DNA of 64,000 nucleotides. Source: Kordia sp. TARA_039_SRF. Lineage in GTDB: Bacteria; Bacteroidota; Bacteroidia; Flavobacteriales; Flavobacteriaceae. The stretch spans positions 437,945-501,944 of the forward strand of contig SMNH02000001.1 of assembly GCA_006383075.2 (NCBI GenBank), given 5' to 3'. A program made the translations under genes and the position numbers. Positions 36,399-46,052 of this stretch are shown here, piece after piece (position 1 is the stretch's first letter; each line of letters opens with the position of its first letter). Below the pieces are notes generated by a model. The model made no database searches. It saw only the letters and a program-made list of their open reading frames with translations, and was not told the DNA's origin.

Positions 36399-38330
36399 TT
36401 AGTCAACGTTATCGTGCAAAAAAGAATTGTTGCTTCTCAATTGCATATCATCATTGCTATCCGTTCCTAAACTGGTTCGGGAAGCATTGTTGCCAGTCGA
36501 TTTGCCTTCATCAAGCTCAATCCCAGCACGTTTGTATGCTGGCTGCTTCTCAATGTCGTCAATACGATTGGCAGTATTATTGTTAAATTTATAATTAAAC
36601 TCTTTTAACTTTCGCTTACGCTCGTCCGTTCTGCTTTTCAAACTCTCCTCTATCGTACTATTGAATGGATCAATTGCATCTTTAGCTGGAGTTTCTTCAG
36701 TTGGACTCTCTACTATTTTCTTCTCAAAAACTATACCATCTTCAGCAGCTTGAGGCATTTTTTTCTCAGCAGCAGCATCTTCATCCATATAATCATCCAA
36801 ACTGTAACGCTTAACGCCTTCATCATTGACTTCCGTTACCGGAATTACCTCTACAGGATTGTTCACTTCCATAGATTTCACATCGTCTGTCAAATCGAAT
36901 TTCACAGTGTTTTCTTCCTGCGTTGCTTCTTCCGATGCCTGTTTTGCTAAAGGCATGTCAAAAGTAAACGAAATTTGGTTTTCATCCTCAATTTTTGGTT
37001 GTGCTACCACAAATTCAGGGTCAGTTACCTCCATGTTCTTTATTTCATCTGTCAAATTGGTAATAATGAACTCATCTTCTTCTGAATACGCTTTCACTTC
37101 TTCATACACTACAGACATATTTTTGATAAGTTCCGTTGTCGGAATTAAATTCAGTTCCGCAGCATCATCTACCAATGTATGACGAATTACCTTTTCTGCT
37201 TTGGGCGTTTCGTCTGCTGGTTTTTGAGGAGTTTTTGGTGTTACAACTTTAGTTGACTTAGGTGTTAAATCTTGCACCGCTGGTTGTTCATCTTCTAAAG
37301 TGTGAATGACTTTTTTAGATTCCGTATTCACGATTTCATCCTGCTGATCTACATCAAAACCAGTAGCAATAATCGTTACCGAAATCGCTTCTTCCAAGGT
37401 TTCATCTTCTCCAACTCCCATGATGATATTGGCTCCACCGCCAGCTTCATTTTGAATATGATCGTTGATATCTCCAATTTCATCAATGGTAATTTCTTCT
37501 GAACCAGAAACGATAAGCAACAGTACGTTTTTAGCTCCCGCAATTTTATTATCATTCAATAATGGCGAATCTAAAGCTTTCATGATAGCCTCATTGGCTC
37601 TGTTAGCTCCAGAAGCATTTGCCGATCCCATGATGGCAGTTCCACTATTTGATAACACAGTTTTCGCATCGCGCAAGTCAATATTTTGCGTGTAGTGATG
37701 CGTTATTACTTCTGCAATTCCTCTAGAAGCTGTCGATAATACTTCGTCTGCTTTAGAGAATCCTGCTTTAAAACCTAAGTTCCCGTATACTTCACGTAGT
37801 TTGTCGTTGTTAATCACAATTAATGAATCTACATGCGCACGTAACTTTTCTACACCAATACGCGCTTGCGCATTACGCATTCTTCCTTCAAATTTAAAAG
37901 GAATGGTTACGATACCAACGGTTAATATATCTTTGTCTTTGGCTAATTTTGCAATCACTGGCGCCGCTCCAGTTCCAGTTCCACCGCCCATTCCGGCAGT
38001 GATAAACACCATTTTGGTATTGGTATCGAGCATTAACCCGATATCTTCAATACTTTCCAATGCTGCTTTTTCCCCAACTTCCGGATTGGCTCCTGCGCCT
38101 AATCCTTCCGTAAGCGAAACTCCTAACTGAATTTTATTAGGCACTGCGCTATTTTGTAGTGCTTGCGCATCTGTATTACAAATGACAAAATCTACGCCTT
38201 TTATTCCTTGATGGAACATGTGGTTGATGGCATTGCTTCCGCCACCACCTACACCGATCACTTTGATGACATTTGATTGATTTTTTGGTAAATCAAATGA
38301 AATGTTTCCGAATTCTGTGTTGCTACTCAT
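36399..38330 (-). CDS. ftsZ: Cell division protein FtsZ
   Basis: FtsZ is the tubulin-like GTPase that forms the division ring. The 643-residue protein has the nucleotide-binding GVGGGGSNAINHM (about 26-38), the tubulin signature AGMGGGTGTGAAPVIA and the T7-loop region NVDFADV-type counterpart further on. Residues from about 330 to 600 are a long acidic/low-complexity linker, typical of Bacteroidota and absent from the 383-residue E. coli protein, and a basic tail (DERKRKLKEFNYKF...) precedes the C-terminus. It is the last dcw gene, 23 bp after ftsA. Confidence 0.97.
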   Translation of the reverse strand: MSSNTEFGNISFDLPKNQSNVIKVIGVGGGGSNAINHMFHQGIKGVDFVICNTDAQALQNSAVPNKIQLGVSLTEGLGAGANPEVGEKAALESIEDIGLMLDTNTKMVFITAGMGGGTGTGAAPVIAKLAKDKDILTVGIVTIPFKFEGRMRNAQARIGVEKLRAHVDSLIVINNDKLREVYGNLGFKAGFSKADEVLSTASRGIAEVITHHYTQNIDLRDAKTVLSNSGTAIMGSANASGANRANEAIMKALDSPLLNDNKIAGAKNVLLLIVSGSEEITIDEIGDINDHIQNEAGGGANIIMGVGEDETLEEAISVTIIATGFDVDQQDEIVNTESKKVIHTLEDEQPAVQDLTPKSTKVVTPKTPQKPADETPKAEKVIRHTLVDDAAELNLIPTTELIKNMSVVYEEVKAYSEEDEFIITNLTDEIKNMEVTDPEFVVAQPKIEDENQISFTFDMPLAKQASEEATQEENTVKFDLTDDVKSMEVNNPVEVIPVTEVNDEGVKRYSLDDYMDEDAAAEKKMPQAAEDGIVFEKKIVESPTEETPAKDAIDPFNSTIEESLKSRTDERKRKLKEFNYKFNNNTANRIDDIEKQPAYKRAGIELDEGKSTGNNASRTSLGTDSNDDMQLRSNNSFLHDNVD

Positions 38331-38353
38331 AATTCTTAAAACTGGTTTTTTTA

Positions 38354-39709
38354 TTATTCTGCGTTATCTAAAAAATCTTTTAACTTATCGGCCCATTTTT
38401 CAAAAATCGACTTGCGTTCTTTTTTGGGTTCCGATGGTTTTGGGGCGCTATTTTCGGTTTGTTCCTCGTCGTTGTCTATAGCATTCTCAGCTTCTGAAGT
38501 TGTTTCTGTAGGTGGTTCCACAACGTCTTCTTCAGCGACGATTTTTGATTGGTTTTCAATGGCATTCATTACAAGTCCGACAGCCGTTGCATACAACGGA
38601 CTCGCCATGTCTGGATCAGAATCGCCTGCCAAATGCTCGTTTGGATAGCCAATTCGTGTGTCCATTCCTGTAATGTATTCTACTAATTGCTTTAAGTGAT
38701 TCAACTGACTTCCGCCACCTGTCAACACAATTCCTGCAATGAGTTTCTTTTTTTGTTCTTCATGACCGTAATTCTTGATTTCTAAGTACGCCTGTTCTAT
38801 GATTTCAACAACACGTGCATGAATGATTTTTGAGAGATTTTTTAAGGTAATCTCTTTCGGTTCTCTTCCTCGCAATCCTGGAATAGACACAATTTCGTTG
38901 TCTTTATTTTCGCCAGGCCACGCGGAACCAAATTTTATTTTGAGCAATTCTGCTTGCTTTTCAATAATAGAACAACCTTCCTTGATGTCTTCCGTAATAA
39001 CGTTTCCACCAAATGGAATGACTGCCGTATGGCGAATGATTCCGTCTTTGAAAATTGCCAAATCAGTAGTTCCACCTCCAATATCAATCAACGCAACTCC
39101 AGCTTCTTTTTCTTCCTGACTTAATACGGCATTGGCAGAAGCTAACGGCTCTAAGGTGATTCCTGCCAAGTCCAATCCAGAACTTTTAACACAACGACCG
39201 ATGTTTCGGATAGAAGATACTTGTCCTACTACTACATGGAAATTCGCTTCTAGTCGTCCGCCGTACATTCCGATTGGTTCTTTTATTTCAGCTTGTCCGT
39301 CTACTTTGTATTCTTGCGGAAGCACATGAATGATTTCTTCACCAGGAAGCATCACCAATTTGTACACTTGATTGATTAGTAAGTCAATATCCGCATCGTT
39401 GATGACTTCATCTGCGTTGGAACGCGTGATGTAATCGCTGTGTTGCAGACTACGAATATGCTGTCCTGCTATTCCAACCACTACTTCACTGATTTTATAA
39501 TCAGAATCGCTCTCTGCGCCTTGCACAGCTTGTTGTATGGATTGAATCGTTTGCGTGATATTATTTACCACACCACGATGCACACCGAGACTCTTAGATT
39601 TTCCTACTCCAAGAATTTCGAGCTTTCCATATTCATTTCTGCGCCCAATCATTGCCACAATTTTTGTGGTTCCTATGTCTAATCCTACTGCGATGTTGTT
39701 ATTTTCCAT
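38354..39709 (-). CDS. ftsA: Cell division protein FtsA
   Basis: FtsA is the actin-like ATPase that links FtsZ to the membrane. The 451-residue protein starts VGLDIGTTKIVAMIGRRNEYG and has phosphate-2 ALIDIGGGTTDLAIF and adenosine IVLTGGGSQLNHL motifs. The C-terminus has an acidic linker, then FEKWADKLKDFLDN, the amphipathic membrane-targeting helix. It lies 3 bp after ftsQ and 23 bp before ftsZ. Confidence 0.96.
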   Translation of the reverse strand: MENNNIAVGLDIGTTKIVAMIGRRNEYGKLEILGVGKSKSLGVHRGVVNNITQTIQSIQQAVQGAESDSDYKISEVVVGIAGQHIRSLQHSDYITRSNADEVINDADIDLLINQVYKLVMLPGEEIIHVLPQEYKVDGQAEIKEPIGMYGGRLEANFHVVVGQVSSIRNIGRCVKSSGLDLAGITLEPLASANAVLSQEEKEAGVALIDIGGGTTDLAIFKDGIIRHTAVIPFGGNVITEDIKEGCSIIEKQAELLKIKFGSAWPGENKDNEIVSIPGLRGREPKEITLKNLSKIIHARVVEIIEQAYLEIKNYGHEEQKKKLIAGIVLTGGGSQLNHLKQLVEYITGMDTRIGYPNEHLAGDSDPDMASPLYATAVGLVMNAIENQSKIVAEEDVVEPPTETTSEAENAIDNDEEQTENSAPKPSEPKKERKSIFEKWADKLKDFLDNAE

Positions 39710-39712
39710 GAC

Positions 39713-40432
39713 TTATTTTTTGGTGCACACTACTTGATTGGTAAATTTTAAATCAACTTTTGCATAATTGTCCAGCGTTTGGTCTTTGGTTGCTTTTTTA
39801 TAAAACGCTTTTAAATTATTCACCTTCTTTTCCATATTTTCTACTGAACCGAACTGTACGATAAAATCATTCGTTCTTAATTTAAGATTGAATGTTTTGT
39901 TTTCGTTTTGAACGATGGCAATGACATTCTTTTTGAGAAAGTCATCCTGCGCAATATACGTTGCCAACACATACACATCATGCAACTCTTTTTTGTCTAC
40001 TTTTCCTTCCACAAATGGAACACGAGCAGCAGAAACTGTAGACAAAGGCATAGCTTTCCCTTCAGAATCGATGTAATAAGAGTTTTTTGTTGCGATACGT
40101 GCTATTGGTGTTCGCTGTTTTATTTTTGCACCAAGAGTCCCATTTACAGACAGATACACCTCTGCATCCTGAATCATTTCATTCGCGCGTAAACGCTTCT
40201 CCAGAATATCCAAATCTAGTTGTTCTTTTCGTACGCTCGTAACAGTATCGTTATTTTGTATTAACAATTTATTAACCATTGTCCGTGTAATAAAAGCCTG
40301 TTCTCTATCCAGAAATTTTATCTCCGGATTTTCAATAACACGCGCCGCATTTCTATTCGCCGAAAAGGCATATAGAAAGATTACTATTGCAGCGATAGCA
40401 ATTCCTTTTATGAGATTCCAATTAATCTTCAA
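39713..40432 (-). CDS. ftsQ: Cell division protein FtsQ
   Basis: The 239-residue bitopic protein has a short cytoplasmic N-terminus, one membrane helix (LIKGIAIAAIVIFLYAFS) and a periplasmic part with a POTRA-like segment (FITRTMVNKLLI ... LEKRLRANEMIQDAEVYLSVNG) and the beta domain. FtsQ bridges early and late divisome proteins. It overlaps murC by 11 nt at its start. Confidence 0.9.
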   Translation of the reverse strand: MKINWNLIKGIAIAAIVIFLYAFSANRNAARVIENPEIKFLDREQAFITRTMVNKLLIQNNDTVTSVRKEQLDLDILEKRLRANEMIQDAEVYLSVNGTLGAKIKQRTPIARIATKNSYYIDSEGKAMPLSTVSAARVPFVEGKVDKKELHDVYVLATYIAQDDFLKKNVIAIVQNENKTFNLKLRTNDFIVQFGSVENMEKKVNNLKAFYKKATKDQTLDNYAKVDLKFTNQVVCTKK

Positions 40433-41780
40433 CGGTCAATTTATTTTTAATTTTTATCACTTCTTCTCCAATGTCTCCAGCGCCCACCGTAAGTAATACA
40501 TCTGTTGTTTTGTTAGAAACATAGTCAATTACAGCTTCCTTTGTAAGTAACTGTTTTTGGTCGTTGTTTATTTTATGCAGCAACCAACTTGAGTTAATTT
40601 CTGCAATTGGTTCTTCCCTTGCGGGATAAATTTCCAACAAAATGATTTCATCAAATTGTGACAGACTTTCCGCAAATTCGTCTGCAAAATCTCTAGTTCT
40701 ACTGAATAAATGTGGCTGAAATATTGCCGTCACTTTTTTTTCAGGATACATTTCGCGCACCGCTTGATGCAATGCATTGATTTCCGTAGGATGATGTGCG
40801 TAATCGTCTATAAATACAAAATCATCTGTTTTTATTTGATAGGAAAAACGACGTTTTACACCTTTAAAAGTTCCTAAAGCTTTGGCGAGGCGGTCGGTTG
40901 GGGTTCCTATTGTTTCCGCCATCGCAAAAGCTACTAGACCGTTTAACAAGTTGTGTCGTCCCGGTAAATAAAATTGTACGTCTTCAATGATTTTTGTCGG
41001 TGTTACAATGTCAAACACATACGCACCGTTTTGTATGTGTATGTTTTTTATATAATAGTTGGATGTTTCTTTAAATCCATACGTGATTCCTTCTAAATTC
41101 AAGTCTTCTTGCACAAAGAGCTTTCCGTTTGGCTTGATACATTTTGTAAAAGCTACAAACGATTCCTGCAAAGCTTCTTTTTCGCCGTAAATATCTAAAT
41201 GGTCAGCATCCATCGACGTGATGCAGGCAACATCTGGCGAAAGCTGTAAAAACGAACGATCAAATTCGTCAGCTTCTACGACAGTGATTTCGTTTCCTTT
41301 AAGGATTAGGTTGGAGTTGTAATTTTCTGCAATTCCACCCAAAAAAGCTGTGACATTTACATCAGCATCTGCCAATAAATGCCCTAAAATGCTAGATGTG
41401 GTCGTTTTTCCGTGCGTTCCTGCCACGCCCAAACAGAACGTGTTTTTGGTAATGAGCCCTAAAATTTCTGCACGTTTGTATATGTTAAATCCGTTGTTAC
41501 GGAAATGATTCAATTCTGTATGCGAACTTGGAATCGCAGGTGTGTAGACAATAATGGTGCTTTCTATGTTGAGAAAAGCCGCTGGAATTTCAGCTACGTC
41601 GTCTTTTGTTGAAACTGGAATTCCAAGTGCTTCTAAGGCATTTGTGATGTCCGTTTTGGTTTTGTCATAACCTGCAACATTTTTGTCGCTGAATTTAAAA
41701 TAGCGCGCCAAAGCAGACATGCCGATACCGCCAATGCCCACAAAATAAACGTTATGTATTTCTTTTAAATTCACTCTCAA
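40422..41780 (-). CDS. murC: UDP-N-acetylmuramate--L-alanine ligase
   Basis: MurC adds L-Ala to UDP-MurNAc. The 452-residue protein has the N-terminal Rossmann motif VGIGGIGMSALARYF, the ATP loop GVAGTHGKTTTSSIL, EADEFDRSFLQLSP and the C-terminal FIDDYAHHPTEI. Length matches the family. It lies between murG and ftsQ and overlaps ftsQ by 11 nt. Confidence 0.97.
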   Translation of the reverse strand: MRVNLKEIHNVYFVGIGGIGMSALARYFKFSDKNVAGYDKTKTDITNALEALGIPVSTKDDVAEIPAAFLNIESTIIVYTPAIPSSHTELNHFRNNGFNIYKRAEILGLITKNTFCLGVAGTHGKTTTSSILGHLLADADVNVTAFLGGIAENYNSNLILKGNEITVVEADEFDRSFLQLSPDVACITSMDADHLDIYGEKEALQESFVAFTKCIKPNGKLFVQEDLNLEGITYGFKETSNYYIKNIHIQNGAYVFDIVTPTKIIEDVQFYLPGRHNLLNGLVAFAMAETIGTPTDRLAKALGTFKGVKRRFSYQIKTDDFVFIDDYAHHPTEINALHQAVREMYPEKKVTAIFQPHLFSRTRDFADEFAESLSQFDEIILLEIYPAREEPIAEINSSWLLHKINNDQKQLLTKEAVIDYVSNKTTDVLLTVGAGDIGEEVIKIKNKLTVED

Positions 41781-41859
41781 TAATTGAGATTTTATTATTT
41801 CAACACTTGCGTCAAAATAGTTGGTTTATATTCTTTTAATTTTACTCAACAACTTACCA

Positions 41860-42975
41860 TTAGGTTGTTGATACATTCAATAATTTTTCTACTTCATCTA
41901 CGATTCTTGCTGTCGCATCTGGTAATGCTAGTTTTTTGATAGCCGTTCCGTAGTCTTGTTGCATTTTTTCAGATTGTATCAATTCTTCAAAACAGATTTG
42001 AAATTGCGCATCCAAGTCTTTTTCTCGGATGAGAATTCCTGCTTTTTGTTCCGTAATTGCCAATGCATTTTTGGTTTGATGATCTTCCGCAACATTTGGC
42101 GACGGGATGAAAATTACAGGCTTTCCCACAATGCACAATTCCGATACCGAACTCGCGCCTGCTCTGGAAATGATGACATCTACAGCAGCATACGCCAAGT
42201 CCATTTTATTGATGAATTTATGCACTTGCACATGCGATAATTCGTTGTGAACTTTGTATTGCTCGTAATAGAATTTTCCGCATTGCCAAATTAGTTGAAC
42301 GTTCTGCTTTTTAAAGAAATCCAATTTCGCTTCTATCAACTGATTGATTCTTCGCGCACCTAAACTTCCGCCTATAATCAGCACTGTTTTGACGTCACTT
42401 TTTAGTTTGAAAAATGCTTGTGCTTCTGCTCTTTTCCCTTCGATTTCCAACAAATCTTGTCGCACAGGATTTCCTGTTTTGATAATTTTTTCTTTCGGGA
42501 AATAGCGTTCCATATGGTCATACGCGACACATATTTTTTGCACTTGCTTTGACAACCACTTGTTCGTTTTGCCTGCATAGGAATTTTGTTCCTGTATCAA
42601 CGCAGGTATTTTTTGTCCAGAAGCCACTTTGAGTAACGGTCCGCTAGCAAATCCGCCTGTTCCAATGACTGCATCTGGCTTGAATTTTTTAATGATTTTT
42701 TTCGACTTCCACAGACTGCTCAACACTTTGAAGGGAAACATCATGTTTTTGAGTGTCAGTTTTCGCTGCAATCCTGAAATCCACAATCCTTCGATTTTGT
42801 ACCCTGCTTGTGGCACTTTTTCCATTTCCATACGGTCTTGCGCTCCTACGAAGAGGAATTCAGCTGTTGGATATCGTTTTTTTAATTCGTTCGCAATCGC
42901 AATCGCTGGATAGATGTGTCCACCTGTTCCGCCACCTGATAGGATGATTTTATATGATTGCGTTTGTTTGTTCAT
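41860..42975 (-). CDS. murG: UDP-GlcNAc:undecaprenyl-PP-MurNAc-pentapeptide transferase
   Basis: MurG makes lipid II from lipid I. The 371-residue protein has the Gly-rich acceptor loop [32 protein letters not shown], the [11 protein letters not shown] loop and the donor-binding [24 protein letters not shown]. An unusual A/C-rich repeat leader (42976-43080) precedes the gene on its sense strand. Confidence 0.96.
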   Translation of the reverse strand: MNKQTQSYKIILSGGGTGGHIYPAIAIANELKKRYPTAEFLFVGAQDRMEMEKVPQAGYKIEGLWISGLQRKLTLKNMMFPFKVLSSLWKSKKIIKKFKPDAVIGTGGFASGPLLKVASGQKIPALIQEQNSYAGKTNKWLSKQVQKICVAYDHMERYFPKEKIIKTGNPVRQDLLEIEGKRAEAQAFFKLKSDVKTVLIIGGSLGARRINQLIEAKLDFFKKQNVQLIWQCGKFYYEQYKVHNELSHVQVHKFINKMDLAYAAVDVIISRAGASSVSELCIVGKPVIFIPSPNVAEDHQTKNALAITEQKAGILIREKDLDAQFQICFEELIQSEKMQQDYGTAIKKLALPDATARIVDEVEKLLNVSTT

Positions 42976-43080
42976 TTTTTTGTTTTCTTTGTTTTTCGTT
43001 GTTTGTTTTTTGTCTATTTGTCTATTTGTCTATTTGTTAATTCGTTAATTTGTCAATTTGTTAATTTGTTAATTTGATTT
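42976..43080 (-). repeat. A/C-rich repetitive leader upstream of murG
   Basis: On the sense strand of murG this spacer consists of AACAAATTAAC, GACAAATAGAC and AAACAAAC-type words in tandem, with almost no G. Similar tracts lie upstream of ftsW (44384-44520) and murD (45883-46010). It should be an unstructured mRNA leader. Confidence 0.55.
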
Positions 43081-43085
43081 CTTCC

Positions 43086-43113
43086 GTCATGCTGAACTTG
43101 ATTCAGCATCTCA
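43086..43113. repeat. Flavobacterial dispersed hairpin repeat (GTCATGCTGAAC type)
   Basis: ATGCTGAA (43089-43096) and TTCAGCAT (43102-43109) form an 8-bp stem with a 5-nt loop, flanked by GTC and CTC. I recognise the GTCATGCTGAA...TTCAGCATCTC form from many flavobacterial intergenic regions (memory, not searched). It sits between ftsW and murG. Confidence 0.6.
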
Positions 43114-43159
43114 TCCATATATTCTTAAATCAAAAATCGTATATCTACAATCTGAAATC

Positions 43160-44383
43160 CTAAATTGCTTCACTCAGCACATTCAACGGATTTTCTTCAT
43201 TTTCTTTTTCAATTGCTTCTTTTTCTTCTTTTTCTAGAAGTTCTTCTCGCTTTTTGCTTACGCTTAACACGACTCCAATCGCCAAACATGTCATCCAAAT
43301 AGACGTTCCTCCACTACTGATTAATGGCAAGGTTTGTCCCGTAACTGGAAATAATTCTACCGCAACCGCCATATTGATTAATGCTTGAAACACAATGGGC
43401 AATCCGACACCAATAGCAAGTAATTTTCCAAAAATCGTATCTGCCTTGTGCGCTACAATCACAATTCGAAATAATAATAGTAAGTACAGAAATAGCAGAA
43501 ACAATCCGCCCACCAAACCGTATTCTTCTACAATAATTGCATAGATAAAGTCTGATGAACTTTGCGGCAAAAGCGTTTTCATTTTACTTTTTCCTGCGCC
43601 AACACCTACAATTCCGCCACTCGCAATGGCAATTTTTGAGCGATCAATCTGGTAATTTTCCTTTTTATTTTCTTTTTCATCTTCGTTCCAATAGTTTGCT
43701 ACACGATTTTCCCAAGTTTGTATTTTTACTTGAATCGGTCCTGGAATGGCTCTTCCAACCATGATAAATAATGCCAATCCCACAATTCCTGAACCCACTA
43801 CCATTGCCAAGTATTTTATAGGATATCCTCCCAAGAAACACAACATTAACACCATAGAAAAGATGATAGCTGTTGTGGAAAAATTGGCTGGTAATATTAG
43901 TCCGACGACTAAAAACACAGGAAGCCAAAGCGGTACTAACGTTTCTTTGAACGTGATGGTTTTTTCTTTTATTTTGGAGAGATAGCGCGCTACATATATC
44001 ATTAATACGACGCTCGCCAAGGTTGACGTCTGGAATTTGATTCCTACAAATGGAATACGCATCCAACGACTTGCATTGGCACCACCAATAGTGGTTCCTT
44101 GCGCCAAGGTGTACGCCAAAAATAACAGTACAATAGGCAACATAATTAACGACAAGCCTCTGAAATAACGATACGGCATTCGATGTACTGCGTAAATGAT
44201 AACAAAGCCTAAAAACAAGTGTGATGCGTGACGCACTAGGAATTTTAATGTTCCACCGTCTCCGTATAAGTATGCCAAATTGCTGCTGGCACTGTATACA
44301 GGCAAAAACGAGAATAGCGCTAGCAAGGCAACAACTGCCCACAACGCTCGGTCTCCTTTTATGTTTTTAAAGATGGTATTCAT
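43160..44383 (-). CDS. ftsW: Lipid II polymerase / cell division protein FtsW
   Basis: FtsW is the SEDS-family septal glycan polymerase. The 407-residue protein has about ten membrane helices and the SEDS features GGANASRWMRIPFVGIKFQTS, PDFxxA-type SSSDFIYAIIVEEYGLVGG and LPLISSGGTSIWMTCLAIGVVLS. The Glu-rich C-terminal tail (EELLEKEEKEAIEKENEEN) is cytoplasmic. It lies between murD and murG, and its partner FtsI is in the same cluster. Confidence 0.95.
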   Translation of the reverse strand: MNTIFKNIKGDRALWAVVALLALFSFLPVYSASSNLAYLYGDGGTLKFLVRHASHLFLGFVIIYAVHRMPYRYFRGLSLIMLPIVLLFLAYTLAQGTTIGGANASRWMRIPFVGIKFQTSTLASVVLMIYVARYLSKIKEKTITFKETLVPLWLPVFLVVGLILPANFSTTAIIFSMVLMLCFLGGYPIKYLAMVVGSGIVGLALFIMVGRAIPGPIQVKIQTWENRVANYWNEDEKENKKENYQIDRSKIAIASGGIVGVGAGKSKMKTLLPQSSSDFIYAIIVEEYGLVGGLFLLFLYLLLLFRIVIVAHKADTIFGKLLAIGVGLPIVFQALINMAVAVELFPVTGQTLPLISSGGTSIWMTCLAIGVVLSVSKKREELLEKEEKEAIEKENEENPLNVLSEAI

Positions 44384-44520
44384 TTTTTTGTTTTTTGTTC
44401 TTTGTTCTTCGTGTTTTGTTTTTTTGTCTTGTCTCTTGATTCTTGACTCTCTCTTATTCTTTTTTGTTTGTTTGTTTATTTGTTGAGTCGTTAAGTTGTT
44501 TGTTTGTTTTTTGTCTTGGT
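44384..44520 (-). repeat. A/C-rich repetitive leader upstream of ftsW
   Basis: The spacer reads AACAAACAAACAAACTTAAC, AAACAAATAAACAAACAAAC and AAACACGAAGAACAAAGAAC on the sense strand: low-complexity, G-poor, like the murG and murD leaders. Confidence 0.5.
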
Positions 44521-44541
44521 TCTTTACTCCTGAATCCTATA

Positions 44542-45882
44542 TCATAGTTCGCGTACTGCTGCTTTGAATTGTCTTCCGCGTTCTTCGTAGTTTTCGAATA
44601 AATCGAAACTTGCGCAGGCTGGTGACAATAGTACATTATCTCCTTTTTCGGCGATTTTGTGGGCGATTTTTACAGCTTCACTCATGGAAGTCGTTTCTAC
44701 CATTAAATCCGTTACGCCACCAAATGCTTCAATGATTTTAGCGTTGTCCACTCCTAAGCAGATGATTGCTTTTACTTTTTCATGAACCAATGGCAATAGT
44801 TGTGCATAATCGTTTCCTTTGTCCACTCCACCAACAATCCATACGGTTTGTGTTGTCATGCTTTCCAGCGCGTAATACGTAGCGTTGATGTTGGTTGCTT
44901 TGGAATCGTTGATGTATTGTACGTTTTGAATTTTTAATACTTTTTCCAAACGATGTTCTACACCTTGAAACCCTGACATGCTTTCGCGTATCGTCTGTTT
45001 TCTGATGTTTAATAATTGTGCTACAGCAGATGCCGCCATGGCATTCTTTGTATTGTGTTGTCCTTCTAGTGCTAGCGAGTCCGTCGGCATAGTAATTGTC
45101 TTATTTTGTATCGTTAGTATTATGTTATTGTCTTTTATATAAGCGCCATTCTCTTGTTTGTTTTTGAGGGAGAATGGAATTAATTTCGATTTTACGTTGT
45201 GTGTTTTTAATCCGTTGACAACGACTTCATCGTCGGCGTCGTAGATTAGGTAATCGTTTTCCGTTTGATTCATCGCGATTCTAAATTTTGCCGCGATGTA
45301 GTTTTCAAATTTGTAATCGTATCTGTCTAAATGGTCAGGCGTAATGTTGGTAATGATGGCTATGTGCGGACGAAAGTTTACAATCCCGTCAAGCTGGAAA
45401 CTACTGAGTTCCAACACATATTCATCATAGAATTCTTCTGCAACTTGTCGCGCAAAACTTTTTCCCATGTTTCCTGCTACTCCTACATTCAATCCACCTT
45501 CTTTTAGCACATGATGCGTTAACATTGTGGTAGTCGTTTTCCCGTTACTTCCTGTGATTCCAACAATGGTTGCTTTGGTGAACTGGCCTGCAAATTCGAT
45601 TTCCGAAATCACTGGAATTCCGTTGTCACGAAGCGCTTTTACCAACGAAATCGTATCTGGAATTCCCGGACTTTTCATCACTACATCTGCGTTGAAAAGC
45701 TTTTCTTCCGTATGTCGCTGCTCTTCCCATTCAATTTCAAACTGATTCAGAACGTTTTTATAGTGCGCTTTGATTGCCGATTTGTCCGAGACAAATACTT
45801 CATATCCTTGTTGCTTTCCCAAGATTGCCGTTCCTACGCCACTTTCTCCCGCTCCTAATATGACTAATCTCTTTTGTTGCAC
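44542..45882 (-). CDS. murD: UDP-N-acetylmuramoyl-L-alanine--D-glutamate ligase
   Basis: MurD adds D-Glu to UDP-MurNAc-L-Ala. The 446-residue protein shows VILGAGESGVGTAILGK, the ATP loop GITGSNGKTTTTMLTHHVL, NITPDHLDRYDY, FQGVEHRLE and NDSKATNINATYYAL. Length is normal. It is preceded by mraY and followed by ftsW in the cluster. Confidence 0.96.
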   Translation of the reverse strand: MQQKRLVILGAGESGVGTAILGKQQGYEVFVSDKSAIKAHYKNVLNQFEIEWEEQRHTEEKLFNADVVMKSPGIPDTISLVKALRDNGIPVISEIEFAGQFTKATIVGITGSNGKTTTTMLTHHVLKEGGLNVGVAGNMGKSFARQVAEEFYDEYVLELSSFQLDGIVNFRPHIAIITNITPDHLDRYDYKFENYIAAKFRIAMNQTENDYLIYDADDEVVVNGLKTHNVKSKLIPFSLKNKQENGAYIKDNNIILTIQNKTITMPTDSLALEGQHNTKNAMAASAVAQLLNIRKQTIRESMSGFQGVEHRLEKVLKIQNVQYINDSKATNINATYYALESMTTQTVWIVGGVDKGNDYAQLLPLVHEKVKAIICLGVDNAKIIEAFGGVTDLMVETTSMSEAVKIAHKIAEKGDNVLLSPACASFDLFENYEERGRQFKAAVREL

Positions 45883-46010
45883 TTTTTGTTTGTTTGTTTT
45901 TCGTTTTTTGTTGTCTGTTTTTTGTGTTTTGTTATTTGTCTTGACTCTTGGCTCTCTTTTTTTGTCTTTTTGTTAATTCGTTAATTTGTTTTTGTCGATT
46001 TGTCAATTTG
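45883..46010 (-). repeat. A/C-rich repetitive leader upstream of murD
   Basis: Sense-strand words include AACAAATTGACAAATCG, AAACAAATTAACGAATTAAC and AAAAACAAACAAAC, the same vocabulary as the murG leader, suggesting that these spacers arose by copying. Confidence 0.5.
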
Positions 46011-46052
46011 TTGCTTCTAACACCTAAAACCCAACATCCAAAACCTATTAAC

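Noticed and set aside
36750-39682. Plus-strand ORFs of 60-118 aa opposite ftsZ and ftsA
   Set aside because: Shadows of well-conserved genes on the minus strand.
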